A model generated the notes under the pieces. It ran no database searches and was not told the origin of the DNA. It saw nothing but the letters and a program-made list of their open reading frames with translations. From Beaufortia kweichowensis (lineage: Eukaryota > Chordata > Actinopteri > Cypriniformes > Gastromyzontidae): DNA of 64,000 nucleotides. A program made the position numbers and the translations under genes. Below, one piece after another: positions 37,187 to 48,667 of the stretch. Within the stretch, counting starts at the first letter, position 1. Every line of letters starts with the position of its first letter. The stretch lies in the NCBI GenBank assembly GCA_019155185.1, contig CM032813.1:3390001-3454000 (forward strand). The letters run 5' to 3'.

Positions 37187-40100
37187 ATAGTACCCCAGGG
37201 CCTTATGTATTTAAAGCTCTGAGTTCAAACAGGATTCAGAATTCAATTTAAACATTAATCTATTCAGGTGCTATAAATCTGCTATCTGTTGCGTAACGTT
37301 ATAAGAACAGACGTGAAAAATAGAGGATATATTGTGAAACATCAAACAAAGTCATTAAGGGGTGACGGAAATTATACTTTGTTCTTTGTGCTGTTTGATG
37401 TGGCTGCATTGTGTTGGCTACCCACAGAAAGACAAATCACACATGGGGTTTTTCTTTAATATCACTATAGTTTCTCCAAGACATTGGTTTGATTAAATGT
37501 AATGCAAATGCTGAATTTTGCATAGGTCTGCTTCTTTTTAGATTTTTCTCCTGTCACATTCTGTCTTTGTAGTCTTTATAGATACAAAATGAAACAAAAC
37601 CTTAATAAAAACCATAACCTCAAATATGTCAAAATTCTCTTATCTGACCACATTAATTTAATGAAACTTGTCTCATTTCTGCATCGTATTATTTCTTCTA
37701 ATACACTGCAGGAGTTAATGCTTAAATAAAACACAGCTGAGAACTCCATTAACCTCTGTGCTCTGATTTTCTCTGGCTGTTGTCCTTTCTGTATGCGCTC
37801 GTTCCTATAAACGTCAGGGTCGCACTCAAGAGACTTTTTAAATACGGCCATTTACAGAATACAGGACAACCCTGGAACATCACTGCGAGATAGAAAAGAG
37901 AAGAATCAAATGCCCTACGCCTGCACTTCCAGTGTATTCTGTATCAAGTGACCTGCGGCATGACACCGAAGCTAAAACAATGTTAGTTACACGACGCTGA
38001 ATCAAAAGACAATAGTGCATTATTCTTCTACCAACAAAAGCACACTATTGTGATTCACTTTCTCACTTTCTCTGTTCGTTTTGATTGACAGCCATCGTGC
38101 TTTTCTGTATTGTATCTGGAAAGACAGGTCAGATCCCTTCATAATCACTTTATAGAGCACTAAGGATGAAGTGATGGCCCAATGCAGAAGGTCAGCTATT
38201 GTATAGCATACACAGTAACATTACTTGTTGAAAACACGGCTAGATCAGGCGCAATCTGAACTCCATTCACGAGTTACCTTGAAAAGAAAATAGTATCGCT
38301 CTGGAATTGGTCAGACATGTAATGAAAAGAGCAACCAGCGCTTTGGATGAAGGACCTTCTAAATGCTGCTCTGCCATCAATTAAGAGACCTTGAACATAC
38401 TTATTTTTATTTAGTTAAACTCTAATTTTTATGGTCTTGTTTTGTTGCAGTAATGTTTCACTTATGTTAGAACTCTGGCTAGGCGTTTTGTGTCCATTCT
38501 CATTTTAAATCCGACTTGCAATATTTCCCGATCTTATTTGTGTTGTTCACCCACATCCTTTCCTGTCTTCTCTCTATTGTAGAGAAAAATGTCTAAAAAG
38601 CACAAGCTGTCAAGCATTTCAGAAATGGACAAACTGCACTAAAGCCATCACTTTTTCCACAACGTTGTCCTTGGGCTGCACAAAGGACCATGGGTTTTCT
38701 CTTCGAGCCTTGGATTTCAGGAAAGAGATGTTTATTAGCACATTTTGTGTCTGTGAAATGATCTTTACTTGCAGACACACTTTAAATTTCCGAAGTGTTC
38801 TCTTTTATAATCTTGAACAATTTCCACACAAATGTTCTGTTGTGATGTGATCAACTTTTGTCCTATGGTTTCACATGATGTCAAATGTGTATTTTTCTCT
38901 CCAAATGAGCAGTTCTTCATGACAAAAAATTACATGCGATAGTCTGGCTACACGAGAGTACCTTGTATGAATCTCCATTGTTTCGCTTGTGCCATTGATA
39001 CAAACCTTAAATGTCTTCCTGTCACACAGAGCTGAATATGAAGAGCCCTTAATGACCTAGACAGGCTGTATCTCATTGACAACCTTGTAATTTCGCAGCT
39101 TGTTTTGTTCATCGCACCTGCAAAATCTAATAACACTTCTGCCTCGTGACAAGTCCTCTACCAATGGCAGATGACACAAATGCAGACAAGTCATTTACCA
39201 TGTGCTTCTTTCCATGAGCTGTGGTTCATTCACTTGTGGGTCTTTATGAAAGCCGAAGCAGAACGCGACCAGCCTTTACTGATCATCACAAACACGTAAC
39301 AGTGAATGAGTCACAGAGGTCTGCGAAAGCATGCCCGTGTACCAGACGCTTGTCTGCTCTCATTTAATCAGCCCAGCTTCCATCAGGCTGCCATAGGTTG
39401 TCTGTTGAGTCAGTGGCAGTGACTGTGACTGTGACCCACGGACCCAATTTAAACATACAGGCTTTGGTTTGTGTCAGGTAAGATCTGTAAATGAGCGCAG
39501 CTGGCTTTTACTTGCATACAGTACAGTATGCTTATATTCCCTTTGTAGATTCTCAAGTTTTTATTATTTAAATAAGCGATTACACAGCAATCTAATAACT
39601 ACATTTATTCAAATCATCATCATTAAATGTTTACATACCCTTGGGTTTTCATCGCATACTAAGCATCAATGACGCTTTTCTCTATTGGTGATATATGAGT
39701 TCCTCAATTCTCCTGAGTGTTGAAGTTGAATCTTCACTGAGAAAGTGAAATCTGCAGAGTTTGCAAGAGAAATACTGAGCTTCCAGTACATAGAGAATTT
39801 TTATCAAACATACTGTAGTGGACAGCTTCTCTTGTCAGGACAAACCAAGGATTCAACTATCACAAAAGGCTATACAAGAGCAAGACAAGAATTGTGTAAA
39901 TATAATAAAGGTAGTATTTTATAGTATATAAAGTATAGATCTTTATATAACATACTGTATAGGGGGTAAGTAGGGGTGTAATTATACATCAAGCTTACAA
40001 TTTGATACACTGTACTTGTTAAGTCTGATGTGACGCACCACTGCGTCCGGGTCAAAACGCTTTATCAGATGCTAAAGGCAAACAAAAAATAATGGTAATA

Positions 40101-42556
40101 TATTCATGATGTACTGTAAAACCAATGAAAAACACAATTCTAACCTTTATCTCCATAAAGAAATTCCAGATGGAAAGACAGCAATTCATTTTTTATGAAT
40201 ATTTATCAAATACTGCTATCAGAGATTCTGTAAACCTGGAGACTGTAGTGTCCACCGTGCGTTTATAAAAGTTTAGCTTAAATGTGTGAAATGTATAAAC
40301 ACTTGAAAATACACAGTGGCTTGGACCTGGAAACAGTGTTTGTTACGTCACGAACTTGATAAGGGGATAGTGGGTTTAGAATACTTATTATACATTTTAT
40401 TGTATTGTGATGTATTGCATATAATTGTTACCACTAGTATGTAGCATGTAAATAGTTATACATCAGTATCACTCAATTATTTTTCTCCTTGTAAGAAGGC
40501 TGAAGAAATGCCTGAGGCTTCACAGGTCCCCACACTTTTGTGACAACATCTAGTATCTGACCTACTTCAAACATAGTGTGTGATGAGGAGCAAAGAAAAA
40601 ATACAAAACAAACACAAGCTCCTCTCAGTTCCGTCTCTAACCGGTAATAGATGTTTATTCCACAGGGATTGTGAGAAGCCACCAATCTGCTCTGTTTCTT
40701 TCACACACAAACACCTCTGAGACAAATAAGTCGTCTCAGTCTCTCTTATCTCACAACCTTCTTCAAACCAGCCCTTTTGAAAAATGCACAAACACCCTGT
40801 TTTGTATCAGTTTCTGTGCCACGGCACCTGAGGGCGATTTTACACCGTGTCAATTAGAGTACACAGGCTTGCGTGTTGCTTTTGCTTTACCATGAGGGAA
40901 TAATTAAGACAAGCCTTCAACACATTCAGTCTTTCAATACGCAACGTTCCACATCACTCTCAGTCCTGAAGCTATCATAAACATTGACTTGTATTTTAAA
41001 AAATTCTCAAAACGCTGGAGGAGAATGCAGTGACAAGCTTATTTGTGTATTACTTTAATTTCTTTAACGGTAATTAAGATCTAATGAGCAAACCGAGAGA
41101 TGCTGCGATTTCAAGACACTTTGTGAGAAGACTGGTGTTATTCTGTTTGTACCGTGTGTAATTTATGGACTGTACACAGTTTAAGCATTGAGATTTAAAT
41201 GAGGTGCCAGGGACATCATATTTACAGAGCTTATTTAATTAAGTAAGTACAATACACACACAGGCGAGCAGAACCGTTTCTCTGTTAAATAGGGATTATT
41301 TAATGTGTGACCTGTAATTTGTTATTGAGGTTATAATTTTGTTTATCATGAACACTTTTCCCCTCTCTGACCCTTACCAAATTATATTTGGTAATGGGAA
41401 ATGTATCATTACTATGCAAGTATGAGTTTTTGCCCTAACCACCGTTGATTCTCACAATAACGTTTCATTGGATCAAAGTTTTAACTGTACATTAGAAATT
41501 AAATATCTTCTGATCTACTCTGTTTGTGCCATTTTGATGATGGTTGGGTTTTCTATTACGTTTCAATTAATGCCAAACCTAACCATTATGTGTATATTAA
41601 CCTTTATATTTATGCATCACATTCACATTTTGTTTTGCACAGAAACACAGGAAAAGTGTGTCAACTCCAAGTTTGTATAAGAATAAAGTTGTCAGTTTCC
41701 GGTTTATATACTGCTATTAAAATGTTTAACATCACCAGCCTTGAGGTCATAAGTGGACTCTCAGATCTGATTATGAAACATCACTTTTTTTCAGGTTATA
41801 TTGCCTGCCCCTGTCTGATGTTTAATAACTTGTTTACTTGGATTTCAAATGAAGGTTGATAAAGAACAGCCTCCTTTATCTCCCCCTGTTTGAGAATCTA
41901 AAGAACAGCATGTGTTGAATATTCTCTTTTTGTTGATCACATAAAAACTGTTTTAGCTTTTGTAATTCATTTCCAGGCCCTTTTGGCCTTAAGGCACCTC
42001 CAAGCAAAGCATACATGCTTCAGACACTAACATCACTAAGTTCATGAATCATTGAGAGAATATCTCCCTCATGCTTTGGAGTCTTGTTTTGAAGATATCT
42101 TGTAAATCACACCACAATGCACTCCCTAGTAAGCCTCATCACCTTCCAAGCCTATATTATCTAGTGGCTTTGTCATAATATTTTGGATTCTGGTCTGGCT
42201 GTGATAACCTTGGTAAATGACTTCATCAAGAAATCTGGGAGACAGGAGGAGGAGAGTGGGTATTGGTGCAAATGAAAATGTCAAAATGTTTCAGACAGGC
42301 CTGTGCTATTAAAACATTTTACAACACATGTAAAAATTAAGTAGTTGTGAAGAGAGACAACATCAGATCGGTAATAGTTACCAGTGGCGTTTGGGTGCAA
42401 ACAACTGGCTCCTGGTGATTGGATTTCTATGGTCCAGCTTGGCATGGATGTTGGTGACAGATGCTTGGAAATATTAGGAGCCCTAGAGATGATGCTGAGA
42501 AAGTAAAGAGTGAAAGCTACAGTAGTGATAAAATTACTGTTAAATTATCACATTGT
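37187..42556. other. Intergenic, no gene supported
   Basis: No exon is recognised. The only motif that stands out is a PBX/MEIS decamer at 38082. The remainder is plain AT-rich sequence. Confidence 0.6.
38082..38091. promoter_or_regulatory. PBX/PREP-MEIS decamer TGATTGACAG
   Basis: An exact match to the canonical composite PBX-MEIS/PREP site, a motif used by early developmental enhancers in zebrafish. A 10-base match is expected occasionally by chance in a window of this size, so function is unproven. Confidence 0.3.
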
Positions 42557-43449
42557 CCCAAAACGACCATTCTCATCAATTTGCGTATGCATAACACGAT
42601 TTTTCACTTGCAGTCCAATTTTGCGTTCATGTAATACGCCAATCCTTCCCATTCACTTCGGTGGAGAGCAAATGTGTCCACGCAACATCTTCAACAGCAA
42701 TGACATCACCAGCAAGGCTCGGTTCTTTCAGTTCACCTGATGCACGTACACCTTCAAACAGGTAAGTAAAGGAAACAATCTTTTTTTATAATGAGGTAAT
42801 GGTATTTTATCGTTTCTGCATCAAGTTACATGAGGTCATGTGTCAAAATGGCAGCATGTGCGTTAAAATTAGTTTTTAATTAAACATTACGTTGCTCAAT
42901 TAGCCTAAGCAAGATTCTGAAAGGGACGACCTGTTTACCGCCTATTACTTTATATTACCTGTGGGTGTGGAACTCAAGAGGTGACCTTAGCTGACGCCAG
43001 ATCCGTATTTCGGATTATACGGCCTGCATTTACTAAACAAGCCGATCTGACATAGAATAACAGTTGCAGTAACCAATACAGCTTACAAAACATGAATCTG
43101 TAGTTGAAGGTTAGGAGACATAATCATAGACTTGTTAAAATAAACAAATGAACACAGAAATGTCATTATTGTCACAATCAGAGGTTGTAATGGAAATCTG
43201 CATTCTCCTGCACCCTTTCATGGCAGATAGTCAGACATCATGATCCTCTATTAGAAAATTCAACATTTTAATTACCCTTATACCCTTAAATTTCTCATTC
43301 AGTTATATTAGTCAGCAAGTTTGAGTTGCAGGCAGATTTCAGATCGAACTTGGTGGGCTACCAGCGAAGTGAATAGGAAGGACTGGCGTATCACATGCCC
43401 GCAAATATAAAATGTATACGCAGATTGATGAGAACGGGTTGCCCAAAAC
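42557..43449. mobile_element. Element bounded by about 90-110 bp inverted repeats, probable non-autonomous transposon
   Basis: The left arm (42557-42665) carries CCCAAAACGACCATTCTCATCAA, TTGCGTATGCAT, ATACGCCAATCCTTCCCATTCACTTCGGTGG in order. The right arm (43361-43449), read in reverse complement, carries TTTGGGCAACCCGTTCTCATCAA, CTGCGTATACAT, ATACGCCAGTCCTTCCTATTCACTTCGCTGG. The arms differ by substitutions and small indels. The interior has no transposase ORF. A strong donor-like CAG|GTAAGT at 42762 sits inside it. I do not know a family name, and two inverted copies of one repeat would look the same. Confidence 0.6.
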
Positions 43450-45079
43450 AAGCCAAGTGCAAAACGGTTATAAAAAGCTAAAAGTAAACCCCAGATGGCA
43501 AAACAATGAGCTGGAGAACACGGTGTCACTGTAAACGTGCATAATCAGCGTGAGAAACGGCTAATTGGATGATTTTTCTTTTAAGTCGTCCTTCGAGGCG
43601 CATAAAGATGTTTCCAGAAAGACTTTATCTCAAGTTTGCATGGAACGCGACATTGACGGAACACAAATGTGATTTTTAAGCTCCTAAAATAAACATGAGC
43701 CAGATTCATAAGCCATACATTTTCATGAAGTCGGCCAGCACAAAAACACAGCCAGTCAAATGCTAATGCACTTATCTAAGCTAATTCAGGATCGTTTTTA
43801 CCGTGGTGCCTTAATTCCACCTTCTACCCTTTCATTGTGCTGTTGTGGTAGTGCATTAGTTACAAATTATCCTCATTTTGTCACATGTTTTGTGCTTCGT
43901 GTCTGTGCTATTAAGTCTTTCGTCTTTAGCTGCTGTATTTTGCTGAGTCACGGCCATTACTTTATGGCGCTAGCACCCTGATGAAAGCAGTGGTCAACAT
44001 GACGGCAATAATAAACATTCAAGGTCTACACTCAAAGTTCATAGGGACTCATAAACTGTTTTTCTCATATTACTCTTGGTTTCCTTTTTCTTCACACTGG
44101 CTGTAATGCATCAGAACTAAATCCTATTATAATCAATGGAGCTGTCTACACTGAAAGCACCCATTATGTCAGGATGTATGTATGTTAGGTTGATAGATGG
44201 CTTTTTTTATTTTATATATTCTAAATATATAAGTTTGAGGAGCGTTACAGTAAAATTAAGGCTGTGTATACAGGTTTTTTTTAGCCATGGCCCTTTGGTT
44301 CCTATGATGCAGAATATGGTACTCATCTCTGATTTTGCAGTTTGTTTGTTTAATCAACCAATATTAATATGGTAGTCTGGGGATATCATCTGGTGTAGAA
44401 ATGTATACTAGGAGACAGAAATATTATCTCAAGCATTGTACACAGATCCAGTATATGGTACTATATAAGTAGGATGTGCCGATTGGTTTGTGTGGTATTT
44501 GTCCTACCTTTCCTGCCTTGTGATTGGACAGCTGACCAAAAAGTAACATTGACAAGCTAAATGATTTCCCCAAAATTGAACATTTTTTAATTCTAGGCAC
44601 CTGGATCAAACCAGCAACGGGGCTGAGCGCAGAAAATAAAGCCAGCTCCTGCCTTTTTTTTTTAAAGCATAGCTTTTCTATTGCAAAAAATAGACACACA
44701 GCCTAAAAGTAAATCCATTTGCATGATTTCCTACACGCAAAAGCAAAAAAAAATGTAAACCTTGCAATTAAAATTTTAAATAAATTTTCATTTTATTCTT
44801 TCTGAAGTGTTTCCTCAGTGGTGTTAGAGAACATCTGAGATGATATACAGCTTTGAGGCTTCCAGAGAAGACAGCCCCAAGCCATGCTGGCGTGACGTGT
44901 CCCGTGTATCATCGGTCAGTCACTTCTAGCATACACACGGTTGCACGAAATCATCTTGTTAACAGCTACACTTACACAGGTTCCAATTAACTCAGCAGGT
45001 AACCAGTCACTTGGTCTCTTTACAGCACCCTACTGGGGGAGTAATAAATATTTGCTGCTTTGTTGCAATTTTTTTCCCT
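43450..45079. other. Intergenic upstream of tafa1, no gene supported
   Basis: AT-rich sequence. On the minus strand near 44605 a B-box-like GGTTTGATCC is present, but no A-box partner or tail is found. No exon is seen. Confidence 0.55.
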
Positions 45080-46269
45080 CTGTACCACAGTTTCCCCGCT
45101 CCAGATTCTAGCCTTGGCTGCCTGCGCTACTGCCTGGCGCGTGGACGCCCCACAACAATAAGGGGACGAAAAACACCCTTTGGCTAGTCTCAGTGTCGGC
45201 GCTGAAGTAGAACCGCGTTTCAATCATCAATAATAAATCTTAGATTTAAGCATCAGTTGAGGAAGTAGGGGAATCATTATCTCTCCGGTTATCTGCTCTC
45301 GTGCATACTCGCGTTTCCAGTCCTTAGATATTCAGGTGACGGCAGCGGCCAGGTTCTCTGCTCCAGCTGCTTTAAGCAGCATTTGTCAGCTTTACTGTCA
45401 CTAAAATGTCACGATGTTGTCAGTTGTGTCAAGAAAGGAAGAATTCATCTAGACACAACTGCCTCAGCACGCGGCTATAAAATTTGGTTTTCCTACATTT
45501 CCTACCCCAGTCGCCTCCCGTAGAGATAGCTTTTTCTCGTGTTAATACAGTATTTATGTGGGTAGAAAAAAGGGTTCTTTAAACCAATAAAAAACTTTCA
45601 AAATGGTCAAATCATATAAACACAAAATTCCTACGCCCCCGAGCGTGCCAAAATTGGGACAACTGTTTCTCTGTGCCAGCCGTGCCAGCTGCAACTTTTT
45701 TCTGGCAACACTCAACAACCAGCAAGAGCCGAGCGCAACACAAAGAGCCATTTAGATGTACAAACAGGCAAAGAAACACAGCAGAAATCTCAGGATAATG
45801 AGATGATTACAAACGCAGCTGTGGACACCCTTCTATTAAAAGCACGCTGCTCTGAGCATATTTCACTCTCTCTCTTTCTTGAAACCTTCCTAGATAATGT
45901 AGAATTGACAAAGCATATTGCGAAATTAACTCTTGTATTACTTCGTTGCAGCCCAAGGTTATATCAACAGTATAGTTGCTGTTCTGTCCAGCCACAGTGG
46001 GCAGTCCTGCTTTAAGACATGTGATGCCTCTCTTTTCCTCTCCCACTCGCGAGGCGTATTGTCATACACACAAACACGCCTGCACTCACATTTGCACACC
46101 AGTCAGTGGGAAGAGGAGAGACTCGTACCGAGTGGCTTCTCAATGGGAGAAAAGAGAGGAGAGAGCGACCGAGAGAGCAAGCGCATGAGAGAGAGAGAGA
46201 GAAAGCGTGCTACACAGAAGTGCCGTCGCATGTGCAGGACCCTTCTTCTGTTTGCAAAAAGTGAAGAGG
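45080..46269 (+). promoter_or_regulatory. tafa1: tafa1 upstream and promoter region, CpG-enriched
   Basis: CpG frequency rises relative to the flanks, with clusters near 45120-45220, 45300-45350, 45635-45680 and 46045-46235. A TATA-like box CTATAAAA (45475-45482) sits in the middle. Upstream of it is a perfect 10-bp inverted repeat CAGTTGTGTC/GACACAACTG (45421-45430 and 45452-45461) carrying two CAGTTG MYB or E-box-type half sites. A GA-rich tract (about 46141-46203) lies just before the 5' UTR exon and would fit a TATA-less start. Which of these drives transcription cannot be decided here, and the 5' end of exon 1 is uncertain. Confidence 0.45.
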
Positions 46270-46664
46270 CAAATTAGCTTGTTATCCTTCAGAAGACGAA
46301 TTAGAGAGAGGGAGGCTGAGGAATAGGAAGAATATACTGCTTCTCCGGTGATTTAAATGTAACATGTCAAGCTATTCGTCTCTCAAATCTCAGCTAGTTT
46401 CTAACAACGTTTCACAGCTGTAAGAGGAGAATTTGGTGCTTGACTTTGTTCAGAGGATTGCTGGAAGACTTGCAACAAGAGGGGATCAAGGGCAGGAGAA
46501 GGGCTCCTTATCTTCTCAGTGTGACCCACACAGATCCGAACAGGAACTTTGCTGGGAAGCTCTTTTCCGAGAGCATGGATGGATATGTGACAATGTTGGT
46601 CTAAGGATTTTTTAGGGACGTTAAGGGCAAATTCTTTTGAAATTCTCCTGACAGCGTCTTACAG
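46270..46664 (+). other. tafa1: tafa1 exon 1, 5' untranslated (3' edge sure, 5' edge approximate)
   Basis: The 3' edge is a near-ideal donor, TTACAG|GTAAGA, with GT at 46665-46666. Joined to the coding exon, the tafa1 frame meets a stop (TGA, 46649-46651) before any upstream ATG, so this exon is non-coding for the main protein. It holds several upstream ATGs, including 46357, 46364, 46575 and 46585. The one at 46575 opens a nine-codon uORF ending TAA, and the one at 46585 is followed at once by TGA. This suggests translational damping. The 5' edge is set arbitrarily after the GA-rich tract. Confidence 0.6.
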
Positions 46665-48529
46665 GTAAGACTAGAAGTAAACTTTATCACATTATTAAGA
46701 AAATAAGAGTCTACAAAAAGTCAGTTTGACAAGAGTCAGGATGTTAGTACAGGTGTGCACAATTTGGAGATGGCAAATTTGACTAATCCAAAGGCAAAGT
46801 TTGCCACTTTTTGCAAATATTATGTATATTATTTTTTATAAGACTGTGTACTTATCTGTGTTATATTTTGCTTAATTATATATTGCTTCTTTGCGGGTCA
46901 ATGATGATGAGAGTATTGCAGGTTCAATAAGGGGAGATTAGATATAGATCTTATATAGGATTTTCCTGTCTTTGCTTGCTAAGCTCAATAGTGCTACTGT
47001 TACATCACGGGTGAAAATAAAGTGTCAATTATTTTACTCGCAATAATGTGAGCTGTAATAACTGATATCTGTTATACACACATTAAAACTATACTACGTT
47101 TTTATTAATGCTAAAACGCGTGAACCCACGCAGGACTTACTATTATATCTAGTATTAGGAATTCATGTAGGTATCGTAAAATGTCACTGTACATATTTGC
47201 AAACACATTGTCATCCGCGTGCAGAGAGCGCGGATATTCTGCGGAGCTCGCGCAGGTGTGTCCGCGTGAACGCGACTGGACAAACACACCAGGACGCGGA
47301 TCAGAAAGTAAATCTCTGTATGATTTATCATATCAATGCAATTGATTTATCTTGTCAATGTAATAATTGACGACTGATCTCTCCATTAAACAGCTGCTTT
47401 CAATGAACTCCAGGCATTAAGGCGTATCAAAATATTTTCTGCAAATGTAAATATATGTGTACAACAGAATGCGTGGCATCAGTATTTTACTGCGAACTGT
47501 TTAAATCCGCTATTGGATATTTCTAGGTTATTTATTTATTCGTTATTATAAACGGTGTCTTATATCATCATTATTTTTCTTGGTCGTTTTCTTTTGCATC
47601 TTAATAAAGTCGATTAAATGCGTAAAATCTCTTTATACCTCAGTGTGTTGAGAAGTTTCCGAGGCAGTGTGCCAGTCACAGAGAACTGTAGTCTGCTCCT
47701 CTGGGAACAGTTCACATTTCCACAAAACTGCGGATTAAGAAGGCTTTACTGGAGGAAAGGAGATTACAATGTGCTGTTAATAATTATATGCTTAATTTTA
47801 GGCTTGATGAATATTCATTGGAAATTTCAATGTCATTTGAGGGTACACTGAGTGATTCTCCTGTCAGCTTGAAGGGTGCAAGAGAACTCCAATGTGTCAT
47901 CCATTAATTAAACACTGTTTGCCAAGTGATGAAGATGATGGGGCTTTGCCTCTTTTCAATTTTTTTTATAAAGGATGCTGCTGCGGAGTTATTTTAATGT
48001 GTTAATACTGTAACAGATTTTAGCTTGATGCTTGCGATTTTAAACGAAAAAGTTGGGGAAAAGTTTAGTAGATGCTTGTATATTCGATATTTAAGTTCAT
48101 TGTAAGTGGAACCTCATTGTTTACTTTTGTTCTTTCTGTCTTGTTTTGTTTATGGATTATTAAAAACATATTTTGGCTCTTGTACTGTATATCTTTTAGG
48201 ATAACTGTAGTTATGGGGGAACTCTCAGCAATATATTTAGTTTAGATGCTAATCAATCCCAGGTTATGAACTAGTTATGAGGCGACTAACCATTAACTAT
48301 TGCAAATAACTCTTGTTCCCTACAGATTAATTAATGCGTTTTTATTAAGTGCTAGTGATGAGCTATGGAGTGCCTGAAGTGGTTTATTACCATTAAACAG
48401 TTATACATCTTGTCATACTTGAATAATGCCTCACCATGTTTACAAATAAATGAATAAATAAATAAATGTTATTATTAGCAGTAATTCATGAGATGTAAGA
48501 TTATCTTTTGTCTTTGTTTTCTTTTCTAG
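46665..48529 (+). other. tafa1: tafa1 intron 1
   Basis: It runs 1865 bases from GTAAGA to TTTTCTTTTCTAG. It contains the exceptional CpG cluster at 47216-47298, listed separately. Open frames inside it, such as the 77-codon one starting at 47618, have no family resemblance. Confidence 0.7.
47216..47298. promoter_or_regulatory. Mini CpG island inside tafa1 intron 1, possible alternative promoter
   Basis: There are 13 CpG dinucleotides in 83 bases, including six CGCG tetramers, in a region where CpG is otherwise rare. A donor-like CGCAG|GTGTGT ends at 47255. Such density in a methylated vertebrate genome points to an unmethylated germline regulatory element, for example an alternative first-exon promoter or CXXC-protein target. 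Confidence 0.5.
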
Positions 48530-48543
48530 CTAGTTCTCCTGCC

Positions 48544-48667
48544 ATGTCCTGGTTCCTTGGTCTGTGGATAAGTGTTAGCTGCCTACTGCTCTGCCACGCC
48601 ACTTTGTACGAGACCATCCAACAGCATCATGTGACCCGTCCGGGCCGCAACGCCATACAGATACTAG
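48544..48667 (+). CDS. tafa1: First coding exon of tafa1 (FAM19A1), signal peptide exon, partial gene
   Basis: The acceptor TTTTCTTTTCTAG ends at 48529, 14 bases of 5' UTR follow, and the ATG is at 48544. Forty-one codons and one base (phase 1) precede the donor CTAG|GTCAGT (GT at 48668). The peptide begins MSWFLGLWISVSCLLLCHA and continues TLYETIQQHHVTRPG. Human TAFA1 has MSW-LWIS-LLCH followed by QQHH-RP at the same places, with six extra N-terminal residues. Hydrophobic residues 3-17 form the signal core, with likely cleavage after CHA. In TAFA genes the next exon restores a Gly codon (GTCEV...) and starts the cysteine-rich domain, which fits the phase seen. TAFA1 is a secreted, brain-enriched chemokine-like protein. 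TAFA family members bind neurexins in the secretory pathway, and TAFA1 is reported as a GPR1 ligand. The Cys-rich exons lie beyond 64000. A TTG-initiated extension upstream is not credible because it crosses the splice site. Confidence 0.87.

Noticed and set aside
44560..44640. tRNA-like B-box on the minus strand
   Set aside because: No A-box at the right distance and no cloverleaf. At most it is a decayed SINE piece.
45933..46277. 114-codon frame over the tafa1 promoter
   Set aside because: Non-coding composition and Arg/Glu-rich from the GA tract, with no homology recognised. It lies in the promoter and leader region.
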